From Fistulifera solaris (Eukaryota > Bacillariophyta > Bacillariophyceae > Naviculales > Stauroneidaceae), in NCBI GenBank assembly GCA_030295235.1, contig AP026123.1, positions 2,480,001 through 2,544,000 on the forward strand: 64,000 nucleotides of DNA, read 5' to 3'. Below are positions 41,232 to 50,929 of this stretch, one piece after another; within the stretch, counting starts at the first letter, position 1, and every line of letters begins with the position of its first letter. Under the pieces are notes generated by a model, which searched no databases, had not been told where the DNA came from, and saw nothing but the letters and a program-made list of their open reading frames with translations. Both the position numbers and the translations under genes were made by a program.

Positions 41232-43147
41232 CTACGAGCCGTATTTGATTAGACCGAAAATAGCTTTCAACTTGCCCAACCAACTTTCGTCGTACATGAG
41301 TCCTACCAGCGCATTCGCAAACCCAATCCCCTTCTCCTTGTCAATTGGATAACTCAACGGCGGTGGAATGGAAGTACGAACTAAAGACGGGAAACGATCC
41401 ACCAATATGGAACGCTCCAAACACAAGGCTTGCAAGCCTTCCGGGCCCGCAAAGCGTCCAAAGCCCGAATCCTTGACTCCACCAAAGGGCAAGGCTTGGA
41501 CCAAATAGTTCGATCCAAAGTCGTTGACACAAAACATACCGGTCCGGAATTGCCGGCCCATGGCGAGTCCCCGCGATTGGTTGCCACAAAAGACACTGGA
41601 TCCCAAGCCAAAGTCACACTGATTCACCAAATCAATGCACGTGGCATCGTCGTCCTTCGGGACTTTGACGACGGTCATGATGGGACCAAAGGCTTCTTCT
41701 CGAAACAAACGCATGTCGGGTGTCACGTCGGCCACAATGGTGGGTTCGTAGAATTGCAATCCCGCCGTCGTATTGCGTTTCCCACCACAAATCACGCGGG
41801 CTCCTTTTTGAACCGCATCATCCACTAACGCTTGCACAATGTCCAATTGCTCTGCGGTCACCATGGATCCACAATCGACGGCACCACTGTTTGAAGGACA
41901 CGTCGCCAACGGGACCCCTTGACGCAATTGCTGTACCATGGGCGCAATGCCGTGCAAGAATTGTTCATAAATGGATTCGTAGACCAAGACGCGTTCAATG
42001 CCGACACAATTTTGACCACAATTTTGGTAACAGCCCCGCATCACCCAGGGATACACATCCTTGAGTTGGGCGTCCTCTAAAATGACCATGGCATCTTTGC
42101 CACCCAGTTCCAAAATGACGGGTTTCAAACAGTGTGACGCCGTTTCCATGACTTTGCGTCCAATCCCCGGGGAACCCGTAAAGATGACTTTATCGACCAA
42201 GGGGTGCGAACACAAGGCCGCTCCGGCGTCCGCAAAGCCCGTAATGGTTTGACACACATCGGGATTGTGACCATTCACTTCCAGAGCACGCTGCACGATC
42301 CGGGTAAAGTATTGCGAACTCCACGAGGTATGTTCCGACACTTTGCCCACGACGGCATTGCCCGCAAAGAGACCCGAAAGAATGTGATTGACGAAATTGT
42401 GGAAACTGACGAGAACGTGAGTGGATAGTACCAGACATCATCACATCACATATCACAAATGACTTACGGATAATTCCATGGCGCAATGGGGGCAATGACC
42501 CCCAACGGTACATATTCGACCATGGCGATTTTGTGCATCATGAGCGGCCCCGTGGGACGATACGAAGGTTGCAACCACAATTCGCCCCACGCATTGAGTG
42601 TGCGAATTTTTTCCGTCGTCGTCAAAATCTCACCCAAACAGGCATCGACGACGGGTTTTCCGGAATCTCGAGACGAGACGCGACAAATGTCGTGGACATG
42701 ATTTACGACGTAACGCTGCAACGTCCGCAACACACGACGGCGTTGCGCAAAGGTCGTTTTCGACCATTCCTTTTGTGCCGCGGCGGCTTTGACACAAGCT
42801 TCGTGAACATCTTGAGCGGTCATGGCTTTGACTTGTCCCAAATACTGACCCGTCGATGGATCAAAGCATTGAATGGTTCCAGGATGTTCTGGATCGTGCA
42901 ACGATCGCTTCTTCTCGGCAGAAGAAGAAACACCATCATCACGAGCTTCGGCGTCCGTCAGTTCGACAGCAATCAAAGGAACGGGTCGTAGAAATTCGAG
43001 CATGATTTTCAAGTGATATACAACATTCCATTGTTGCAATTGACGAACTACCAGCAAGACAACGAGACTGGTAAGGAACCAAGTGATTGCTGTCGTCTCC
43101 GTCGTAAAGGATGCCATAACAGCGGGACATTCTTTCATATCGCTCAT
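41232..43147 (-). CDS. Membrane-anchored aldehyde dehydrogenase, ALDH22A1-like
   Basis: Exons 43147-42468 and 42405-41232 flank a 62 bp intron (42406-42467; GTAAGT...CGTCAG). An N-terminal membrane helix (AITWFLTSLVVLLVVRQL) is followed by a complete ALDH: IQCFDPSTGQYLG, APWNYPFHNFVNHILSG, VSEHTSW, FTGSPGIGRKVM, LELGGKDAMVI, NCGQNCVGIER with catalytic Cys, EEAFGPIMTVV, and LPFGGVKDSGFGRFAGPEGL. This matches plant ALDH22A1, a secretory-pathway membrane enzyme. The natural substrate of that subfamily is not settled; the chemistry is NAD(P)+-dependent aldehyde oxidation. The frame is intact in both exons. It shares strand and neighbourhood with the ALDH6 gene, but the two are only distantly related. 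Confidence 0.88.
42406..42467 (-). other. Intron in the ALDH22-like gene
   Basis: A 62 bp intron, the shortest found here. It joins APWNYP to FHNFVNH in phase. Confidence 0.85.
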
Positions 43148-43409
43148 ATTCTTTATAGTATGACCAACTGATACGGAGTAGTATTAACGAATCTATTTTT
43201 TCGACAAAACAAATAAAGGAATGTAACACAATACTTGCATCGGATGTTTGGTTATTGCGTCTCTCATCGTTGTTTTTCTCCTCCGTCATTTTTTCGTCCG
43301 CGCACATGTTCCTGTCGCACCGTCTTCGAAAGAAGCTATGGCTATAACGGTAGCTGATTCAGTCAATTTAACAACATTCTTCCTAAAAAAATTAACATTC
43401 ACATTCTTT

Positions 43410-45254
43410 TTAACTATATTCACGGAGACATACTGGATCGTGTTTTTCGTTTCCCACTGCGCAAGGCCCTTTTGGACGATAGAATGGGAACCGACGGAGT
43501 TTTCTTTTGACGGGTGTCGTCTTGGCTTTGACGGGAGTTGTCTTTTTCGTAGGAATTTTCTTCGACAATGGCTTCTTCGTAGGACTACTTGTCTTCGTCT
43601 TGATTTCTTCCTTCCTGTGAAACAAGTTGGATACATTTCCCCATAATCCTCCTCCTTCCTTCGAAGCTTCCTTCACGTCCGTACTGTTCTCATTGGATAC
43701 GACGACCTGTGGAATCACTAAATGATGAGTCAATGGTGGTGAGTCGATGATGGATTCATCGACTCTGATTCGCTCTTTCAAGACTCACCATCGGCCGCTT
43801 TCTTTTGATCGTACGCTTCCTTTTGTACCTTATAAGTAGCTTGTTCCTGTTGTGCCATTTGCTCATACGGTTGTTTTTCGTGCGGGGTCATGGCCGCCCA
43901 TCGTTCTCCCAAGAGGCGCAGAATCTCTTGCGGCGTCGCGGCCGGATTCTGTGTTTTCAACCACGAGCGGACTTGGGCATCCGAGTTGAAGCACAGATAG
44001 GCTGTTTTGGGGCGTTTCGGTGCATTTGGGTCTTTCGGGCGGCGGGGACTTTTTCCAATTTCTTGTCGTTTGTCTAGCAAGGAAGAACAGTATGATAATG
44101 AGAAATGTCTGAGGCTAACTTGACACATATCAGTCGAATACACAGATAACGAACGAACGAACCTCTTTCTGTTCCGGTTCATCATCGACTTGCATGGCTT
44201 CTTCTTTCTTATTGGCTTGATACGCGGCCGACTCGATTTTGTACTGCTCCTTCAACGCTTTTTTCTTTTTCGAGATAGGGTTGTTTTTGGGCTTCGGTAT
44301 ACACATGTTTCCACAAATGCGATGCCAAACCGTTGATTTCGTTCGATGTCATGTGCGGATTGGCCTGACGGAGTTCGGCGCGTTTGTCGTTTTGAAACAA
44401 AAGGTAGGCCGAAGTGGGTCGTTTCGGGGCGTCGGGATCCTTTTTGGCGCGTTTGCGGCCTGTGGTCGTGAGAGCGTCCCCTGAAGAACGTTTCGGTGTC
44501 GGTGTCTTGGTGGTGGGAGCCGCTGGGGCGCGGGGAGGTGTCATTGCCGTACTGGTAGTTGCTTTCGCTGGCTTTTTAGTCGGCGATGCCGTCGTTTTGG
44601 TAGCGGTAGTCGTCCTTGCCGGGGAGACTGGCGTCTTTCCGTTGAGACCTTTAGGAGGTTGAGCAAACATATTGGCTTTATCAGTCTTTTTCGCTGGGGA
44701 TTTTGTGGCCTTTGCGGGCGTGGCGGCTGTGATGTGTGTCAATTTGATGATGATGATGATGATGTGTGAGTTTGAGGATGCCAGCAGTTCTTTGACAACT
44801 CAAGCAGTATGAATCACTTACGCTTTTCAACTTCATCACCATTCACTTCTGCGGCGACAGATGAGCTCGTGAAATCCAGCCATCGTCCCAATTTGATGGT
44901 TTTGAGCAAAATCAGAACCGCGAGAAGACCAAAAATGATGGAAAAATAAAACCCCAAAATCGACCACAACGCCGACTCGGATTTCGCGCTCGTCATGTCC
45001 AGTTCGGTAAAGACTTGTTCCGTTCGTATGTCTTGTACCATGATTTGTGATGAATTGTTGAAGTAATAAAAAAGCTGATAACGTGGTTTGTCACTATTCA
45101 CAACAATGGTTGATTCAACCGCAACGGAGTGACAATGAAAATGACTGCTCCGCGCCGAAGTGCTCGCATTTGCAGCCGTTGAATTCAATGAAATCGATCT
45201 TACTATTCCATAAAATGTACTTGTAGAATTCCTACTTGGAAGGGTGTACCTCAT
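43410..45254 (-). CDS. Two-HMG-box protein, possibly with an N-terminal transmembrane exon
   Basis: HMG box 1 lies at about 44240-44440 (KKDPDAPKRPTSAYLLFQND, NEINGLASHLWKHV). Box 2 lies at about 43800-44060 (DPNAPKRPKTAYLCFNSDAQ, LRLLGERWAAMTPHEKQPYE). A Lys-rich exon follows (43410-43706). Between the boxes is an intron near 44073-44160, and another lies at 43707-43788. The T6 run at about 44259-44264 appears one base too long. Upstream, an exon 45254-44822 encodes sequons, a membrane helix (ALWSILGFYFSIIFGLLAVL) and SSSVAAEVNGDEVEK; a GTAAGT donor at 44821 and acceptor at 44727 join it in phase to the HMG part. Without it, no ATG starts the first HMG exon before MFAQPP. HMGB-type boxes bend DNA. 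The final exon's phase is off by one base, so exon structure is provisional. Confidence 0.6.
44727..44821 (-). other. Putative intron joining the membrane exon to the HMG part
   Basis: A 95 bp segment with donor GTAAGTG and acceptor ATCACAG, including a (ATC)n microsatellite. Splicing gives EVEKPATPAKATK in frame. It is unproven, and the upstream exon could be a separate gene. Confidence 0.45.
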
Positions 45255-45657
45255 TCATCCGTTCAAAATTTCAAAATGAATTTGAGTTAACGAAAAACCT
45301 TGTTCTGGTACTACGTTTTATACAGTATAAAGTGTGTCGGAACGGCGTGCCAAGTTTTGGATAACACTGTGACAAGAGTAAGTATTTTTCTTTTCCCGCC
45401 TTCATTTGTGTTTCATACATGGCAAAGGAGAACCGTTTTTGTGAAATACTTAGCTTGCGGTATTCGATCTTGTTTTTTAGAAGACAAGGTTCATTTTGTT
45501 GTCGGGCGTGTTGCGCGACGTGTTGATCACGACAAACTGTTTTGATCGTCGTCTGGAACAAACTTTGAAGCTTACCAAAAGCAAGGAAGATATTGTTGGA
45601 TCAGGTAACGAACAAGGATTCAATCAATTCCACAGGAGAAGCTGTTGCGGCAAAAGT
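45255..45657. promoter_or_regulatory. Divergent promoter and WAPL-like leader
   Basis: A 0.4 kb head-to-head region. A GTAAGT near 45378 and several AG sites before 45658 could mark a 5'-UTR intron. An in-frame extension to 45496 is possible but is not protein-like. Confidence 0.35.
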
Positions 45658-48600
45658 ATGGCAGACGATTTTGAATTTGACGATTTTGACGACGATGACG
45701 AGGGAGGGCGCAATGTTCGTGCAAAGAAAGAAACAAAGAGCGAGCTTGCGTCGCACATTAAGCCTACTGCGAGTCAGAAGAGACGATTCAACATGAATCG
45801 TGACAGGGTTTCGGAAGGAAGTAGTGAAACATCATCATCGCCGTCAGTCACTTCTTCATCAGTCGGACCCCAACAGTCATCTGTTGACGATGCGGAAAAC
45901 CAGAAATGCAGCCAAACCAGCCAAGAGTCTGGTCTATCTCAACCTTCCAATCCGTCCTTGACAACATACGAAGATAGCTTGGAGACGCGGGCGCCAACTT
46001 ACGGTGACGACTCGCAATCGCAATTCACTGCGTCGCCCGGCAAACGAGTTCATTTTCACGCAAAAGCAAAAGATGACGTTTCACACGCTTCTTTGGAGAA
46101 TGCTCCTACCGATAGTGGGGCGTCCGATCGTTCCGTCTGTACCAAGGATCCCAACGAGTTGTCGATTTCCACCAACGGCGACAACACACAATCGCAGTCG
46201 ACGGAAGTGTCCTCGACACTGCCATCACAAGCGACGGAACTATCGTCGACACAACAATCTTCGTGTCGAAGCAGTGAGCCGCGAGACACGAAACGATCAC
46301 TTGTCAAGACTGGGGGAAAACGACCGAAAGGTTTTAGAGACAAAGCGTGGATGAAAGAGCTCGAGGACCATCCTGACAAGCCACGAAAGAGGCGCATGGT
46401 GCCGCGTCCACTCGTGGAAAAAGACAACCTGATCGGGTCGATCGGACGCAGTTCTCAATCGTTGCGGGAGGCCGGCAGCTCGCAGCTGTTGCACGATGAA
46501 TTTGTACACATGTGCAGCACTTTAGAGGGTAGTCTGTCGCCCAACGGTCCGGATCGAGAACAGTTGGCTTCGCAATTGCTACACTTATTGTCGACACCCG
46601 AAAATCGCCGCGCCCTTTTCTTGGAGGGTCAGATTGTACAAAAGGGCGAAGACTCACCACTGGAAGCGCTATTAAATTTGATCGGCGCGCTCGATGAACT
46701 CAATGCTTTGGAGTTGATAAATTCGGAAAACAATTTGAAGCCTAGTGATAGCAAATCTCAACAGTTTTTTGACACAATGGGCATGATTGTGTATTTGTTG
46801 GCCTTTGACTGCACGGTCTCGGATGAGGGAATTTCGGAAGCTTCGGCGCGCAACGCTCGAGATATCCGTCACGAGATCATGGCTCATCCGAATGCTTTGC
46901 GAGGAATACTGCGTCTTATAAGAATTGATCCCATCGTGTCCAGCTTAAGAGCGAATAATGCAGAAACTTGCGGTGGTATACAAAACATGCTCTTTGAATC
47001 GTCTCCAGGGAACTCATCATCGGGTAGCGTCGCGGCTTCAACAGTTTCATCTTCACATTCCGTTGCCGACCCCACAAAGATGGGCCGTTTCCGAAAAAGA
47101 AGGCGACAGCTGTTCAACGACGAATTGTGTCCCCTCCCGGAACAATCTGTTACGGAGGCACCGGGAACGTCGTCAAGAAAGTTTGTACCCGATTCGTCGA
47201 AGAAAGGCAATGACGATTCGGAATTTGATTTTGATGATCTGCCACCCAGGAAACAAACCACGCCGGTCAAACAAAAGCTTGATAAAATTAGTTCGCGTGT
47301 CATTGACTCGCTCCCTTCTCCAAGTTCGACAGCCGACGCGACACCAATGCATACCTGTTCGTTACCTACATTATCCGAGCATCGAATCGTAGGAGATGTT
47401 TCACATTCGATTCCGCTGATCGCACTTGTTAGAATCGTTAGCGGAAAAACGGAATGGTGCGAGAAATCCTGCTTGGATATGGAAGTTTCTAACGGAAACG
47501 CCAGAGAGTTTGGTGCCAATTCATGTCTTCGCGAACCGAACCCCAATGAAGAGGGAAAAGAAGATGACGACAATCCACTTCTTCAAACCAACAATATGCT
47601 GGGAAAGAGCGGGTGCCTTCCTCTTTTGTCACGAGCGCTTTGTGAAACTCTCGCAGCGATTCTGTGGGTTCTCGACAAGCGCTCTCCATGTCGACCATGC
47701 ATCTCCTATCTATACGACAAATTTTCCTCACTCACGGTTTTGGTGGATGATGCCTGTCTAATGAACGACGGGAATCGTGAGCAGCTCTGTCGAGAAGGTT
47801 ATGCCTCGGAATTCGACTGCAGCCTTGTGGTTAGTCTAACATCATTTCTTCGGGTGCTCTACGGCAAGCATCTAATCTTTGACGGAAGGGCTAATTTCAA
47901 GAACAGGATATGGGACGAAATGGTATTAGAATCGCTTCGGTCGTTGACGAGCTTGACACACGACAATGGTTATGCAGCAAAGGAAGTATTGAAGAGGAAA
48001 CTAAAGAGTCGCTTTGATAAAGAGAATATTGAGGTGACATCTGTGGAAGTCATTTCGAAAGTATTACATGCTGCCGCCTCTCGGGGCGCAAACCCCGATG
48101 CTAATTCTTCTCAGAACAAAAAGATTCGGTACGACTCCGTTATCTTTTGTTTGAATATTCTGACGAACTGCATTGAAAGTAGCGTGGGTGTATTACTATC
48201 CACCTCGCTTTTATCGGTCACTGTTCCGGTCCAGGCGAATGGGGCTACGATTAGATCCAGCAACACAACAAACTTTATCAGCTGGTTGACTCAATGGCTT
48301 GTTGGGCAAACGGAGAGCTTTCGCGACGCAATATGCGCATTTGGATCCGAGTCGACACATTCCCAGAGAAGGTTAGAGGCCAGCGAGAACGACCAACTGG
48401 TCACCGCCGGCAACGGGTTTGTTTTACTTGCATCTATTTTAGCCCTCTCGGCGGATGTTTCAGCGAGTTCCGTCGATACCTTCGAACAAAGCATTCACGA
48501 TTTGATTTTGACCAATCTCCCCGGAATTGACTACCAAACCAAAGTTGGATTTGTGAAGAATCTTCTGACTGTATTTTGTAATTTCTACCAAGTTTCTATC

Positions 48601-48678
48601 GGGGATCTGAGTGTAGCCGTCACTGGCCCCGTCAAGGCATTGATTCGAAAACTGGATTATCTATCACTTCCGGCATAA
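45658..48678 (+). CDS. WAPL-like cohesin-release protein
   Basis: ATG at 45658 opens a 1006-residue protein with no frame break. The N-terminal 270 residues are acidic and Ser-rich (MADDFEFDDFDDDDEGG). A basic block follows (GKRPKGFRDKAWMKELED, then RKRRMVPRPL). Next is a helical-repeat region that begins DEFVHMCSTLEG, with LASQLLHLLSTPENRRALF resembling the start of the WAPL armadillo domain. Long helices continue to the end (ISWLTQWLVGQ, FVLLASILALSADVS). WAPL removes cohesin from chromatin in concert with PDS5. The match is by pattern only: the DEFVHMCSTLEG-to-LLSTP segment is the main support and the C-terminal half is diverged. A different armadillo-type chromatin protein cannot be excluded. 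Confidence 0.55.
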   Translation: MADDFEFDDFDDDDEGGRNVRAKKETKSELASHIKPTASQKRRFNMNRDRVSEGSSETSSSPSVTSSSVGPQQSSVDDAENQKCSQTSQESGLSQPSNPSLTTYEDSLETRAPTYGDDSQSQFTASPGKRVHFHAKAKDDVSHASLENAPTDSGASDRSVCTKDPNELSISTNGDNTQSQSTEVSSTLPSQATELSSTQQSSCRSSEPRDTKRSLVKTGGKRPKGFRDKAWMKELEDHPDKPRKRRMVPRPLVEKDNLIGSIGRSSQSLREAGSSQLLHDEFVHMCSTLEGSLSPNGPDREQLASQLLHLLSTPENRRALFLEGQIVQKGEDSPLEALLNLIGALDELNALELINSENNLKPSDSKSQQFFDTMGMIVYLLAFDCTVSDEGISEASARNARDIRHEIMAHPNALRGILRLIRIDPIVSSLRANNAETCGGIQNMLFESSPGNSSSGSVAASTVSSSHSVADPTKMGRFRKRRRQLFNDELCPLPEQSVTEAPGTSSRKFVPDSSKKGNDDSEFDFDDLPPRKQTTPVKQKLDKISSRVIDSLPSPSSTADATPMHTCSLPTLSEHRIVGDVSHSIPLIALVRIVSGKTEWCEKSCLDMEVSNGNAREFGANSCLREPNPNEEGKEDDDNPLLQTNNMLGKSGCLPLLSRALCETLAAILWVLDKRSPCRPCISYLYDKFSSLTVLVDDACLMNDGNREQLCREGYASEFDCSLVVSLTSFLRVLYGKHLIFDGRANFKNRIWDEMVLESLRSLTSLTHDNGYAAKEVLKRKLKSRFDKENIEVTSVEVISKVLHAAASRGANPDANSSQNKKIRYDSVIFCLNILTNCIESSVGVLLSTSLLSVTVPVQANGATIRSSNTTNFISWLTQWLVGQTESFRDAICAFGSESTHSQRRLEASENDQLVTAGNGFVLLASILALSADVSASSVDTFEQSIHDLILTNLPGIDYQTKVGFVKNLLTVFCNFYQVSIGDLSVAVTGPVKALIRKLDYLSLPA

Positions 48679-49215
48679 ACGTTCGTTGATCCGGCATTGT
48701 GGTCTAGCTAGCGTGTTGCGCTGTTTACATTTCACCATGCTATTCATCATGCTAGAGTCTAGAATTTCGGCTTGGATGCACGCACCCTAGCTATAACACC
48801 AAATTTAGTGTTTCGTCGGTGTTTTCAATAAGTGATAAGGCAGAACTGAATAATCATGCATGTCTTAGCACTACCAACACCCTAAATAATGATGGATAGA
48901 CATTCGTCCAACTTCGACCAAGTTCTCGACTTAATCTGGATTAGGTTCCCAATCGCTCACTCACGAGTGTATCCTTTCCGCTCTTCTGATTGGTCCGCGG
49001 AGACATCCACCGTCGACATGCGTTCGAGGGTTTGAGCGTATCTTGGGGGAGATAAACTTTTGAAAGTTGTACCGGACTTGCGTAGAAATCTACGACACGG
49101 GAATAGCGCTGCGGCCGATCAATCATGAAAAAACACCCGATCCGTTCGACACACAAAATCGTTTCGCACTCATTTTTGCTCGTCTTTTCTCTTTTCCATC
49201 CTTCTCATCTTGATT
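48679..49215. other. 0.54 kb intergenic region
   Basis: No gene is supported between the WAPL-like and methyltransferase genes. A short minus-strand frame (48941-49156) is not protein-like. Confidence 0.35.
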
Positions 49216-49911
49216 ATGTCACACGGTTTTGTCGTTCCCGCGTTTGTCTTTCAGCAGATGGCCGTCTTGGAAGAATGGAATGCCGTTGCGGACGAGTGGG
49301 ATGAACGCGACGGCGGTCGGGCCCAGTGGGTCTATCATTTGGTGAAAAAACACGTGCCCATCACACCCGACATGACCGTCCTCGACTTTGGTTGTGGCAC
49401 CGGCTTGATTGCCGATGCATTGCGTCAAGACGTAAAAAAGGTCGTCGGTGTGGATGCGGCCGTGTGCATGGTGGAAGTCTGTGAAGAGAAAGTGGAATTG
49501 CAGAAATGGAAGAATGTGCAAGTCTATCGTGCCTTGTTGGGTGATCCGAGCGATGAAGACACGCAAGAGATTCTACGCAAATACAAAGACAAGTTTGATG
49601 TGATTATTGCAAATTCCGTGCTGCTTTCGGTCATCCCCGAGACGATCGGAACGACCATGTCGGCGCTAGGTTGGCTTCTCAAGCCGAATGGCTATTTCTG
49701 TCATACCGAGAAGCCCGGTGACGAAAAGGGCTTTACAACGGAAAAAGCTCAGATTTTCTACGAAAAAGCCGGGCTAGAGATGGTTTCGACGAGCGTCGTC
49801 ACGTGCGATATCCAACCGGCGAGCGATGTCTTTTTCGGCATTGCACAGAAACGTTTCGGTCGCAAGCATTGCTGTGAATTTGAAGTGCCCTGCATCGACT
49901 ATTCCGAGTGA
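49216..49911 (+). CDS. Class I SAM-dependent methyltransferase
   Basis: The start at 49216 gives 231 residues; a second possible start, MAVLEEWNAVADEWDE, lies at 49258. Motif I is VLDFGCGTGLIADAL (about residues 57-71). VVGVDAAVCMVEVCEEK follows with the acidic residue after strand 2, then FDVIIANSVLLSVIPE (motif IV region) and LKPNGYFCHTEK. This is the standard seven-strand Rossmann methyltransferase, close to the small UbiE/UbiG-like type. Substrate cannot be deduced. The C-terminus has KHCCEFEVPC, an unusual Cys-rich ending. No targeting peptide is obvious. Confidence 0.75.
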   Translation: MSHGFVVPAFVFQQMAVLEEWNAVADEWDERDGGRAQWVYHLVKKHVPITPDMTVLDFGCGTGLIADALRQDVKKVVGVDAAVCMVEVCEEKVELQKWKNVQVYRALLGDPSDEDTQEILRKYKDKFDVIIANSVLLSVIPETIGTTMSALGWLLKPNGYFCHTEKPGDEKGFTTEKAQIFYEKAGLEMVSTSVVTCDIQPASDVFFGIAQKRFGRKHCCEFEVPCIDYSE

Positions 49912-50109
49912 TTATTCATTTGTCAAGGTTTGATAGAAAACTATAAGGTATTTATCATTACATAGAGCTTCATTATTTCAATTCCATTCATCCATTCAAT
50001 CTCTCCGCAGCTGCGGCTGCGGGGATGGTGTCACCGCATTCACAGAAAATCTGTGGGCTTGCAGTCTTCACCTACCCAGAAAATCTTTGAGAGTGTTGCG
50101 TATTTACGT

Positions 50110-50580
50110 ATTGTGATTCATGACTCAAGACTGAAATGTAGTCGCGGTCTCTTGGAACCTACAGAATGCGACTATAGTAGATACGGAAGACAACTCTTTT
50201 CGCAGGGCTCTTCGACGTGAAAGACAATGACATTTGATGCCAACGCTACCAAAGACGATGAAATAGCAACAACGACACATGGAGCTCAAGGAATTGGGAG
50301 AAAGATCGAATGGTAGGCAGCATTGTCGCTCAAAAGAGTATTGATTCATGACTCCTCAAGACTGAAAAGCAGTCTCGGTATCCTAGAACCTACAGAATGT
50401 GACTATAGTAAATACGGACGACGACCTTTTCGCAAGGCTCTTCGACGTAAAATAGAGGGATGTGTAATGAAAACGCTGCTTAAGACTATTTATAGCAGTA
50501 ACAACAAATGGAGCTCAAAAGATAATGCTGAACGATCGAATGGTAGGCAGCATTGTCGCTCAAAAGAGTATTTTTTATTC
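50110..50580. repeat. Tandem pair of a ~235 bp repeat
   Basis: Units begin at about 50112 and 50345 with ATTCATGACT and end with GGCAGCATTGTCGCTCAAAA. Shared internal blocks are GGAACCTACAGAATG, GACTATAGTA, TACGGA, GGCTCTTCGACGT and GGAGCTCAA. Each starts with the dyad element (GACTGAAATGTAGTC and GACTGAAAAGCAGTC). It is non-coding. Confidence 0.7.
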
Positions 50581-50929
50581 AGTCTCCGGTTGACGAAACT
50601 GGAGGGGCGAGGTTCGATACGGTGGTTGGTCGATCTTGGCGCCCAGCGCCGTAGATGAGAGTCTTGAGACGATCGGTGGTCCCCGGTCGTGCCTGAATCA
50701 AATAGGAGTCCCTCTGTTCGCATGATTCACATGTTTGACCTGGCAGCGGTTCGTTGTTAGGTGGATTTCATCCGTTGTCCATTGGGTCAGTTGTGTTTCT
50801 CTAACTTGTATTAGGGATTCGGTTCTGTTGTAGGATAGGACACAACTCGGCTGATCTGGGCTCATCGTCACGTTGAATTTCCTCGCTCCAAGCTCCAACC
50901 AAAACAAAAAAACAGGAGAGAAGGAAGGA

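Noticed and set aside
43286-43636. 116-residue minus-strand frame overlapping the last HMG exon
   Set aside because: It overlaps the Lys-rich exon in another frame. It could be the true end of the HMG gene after a frame error, but nothing in its sequence is recognisable.
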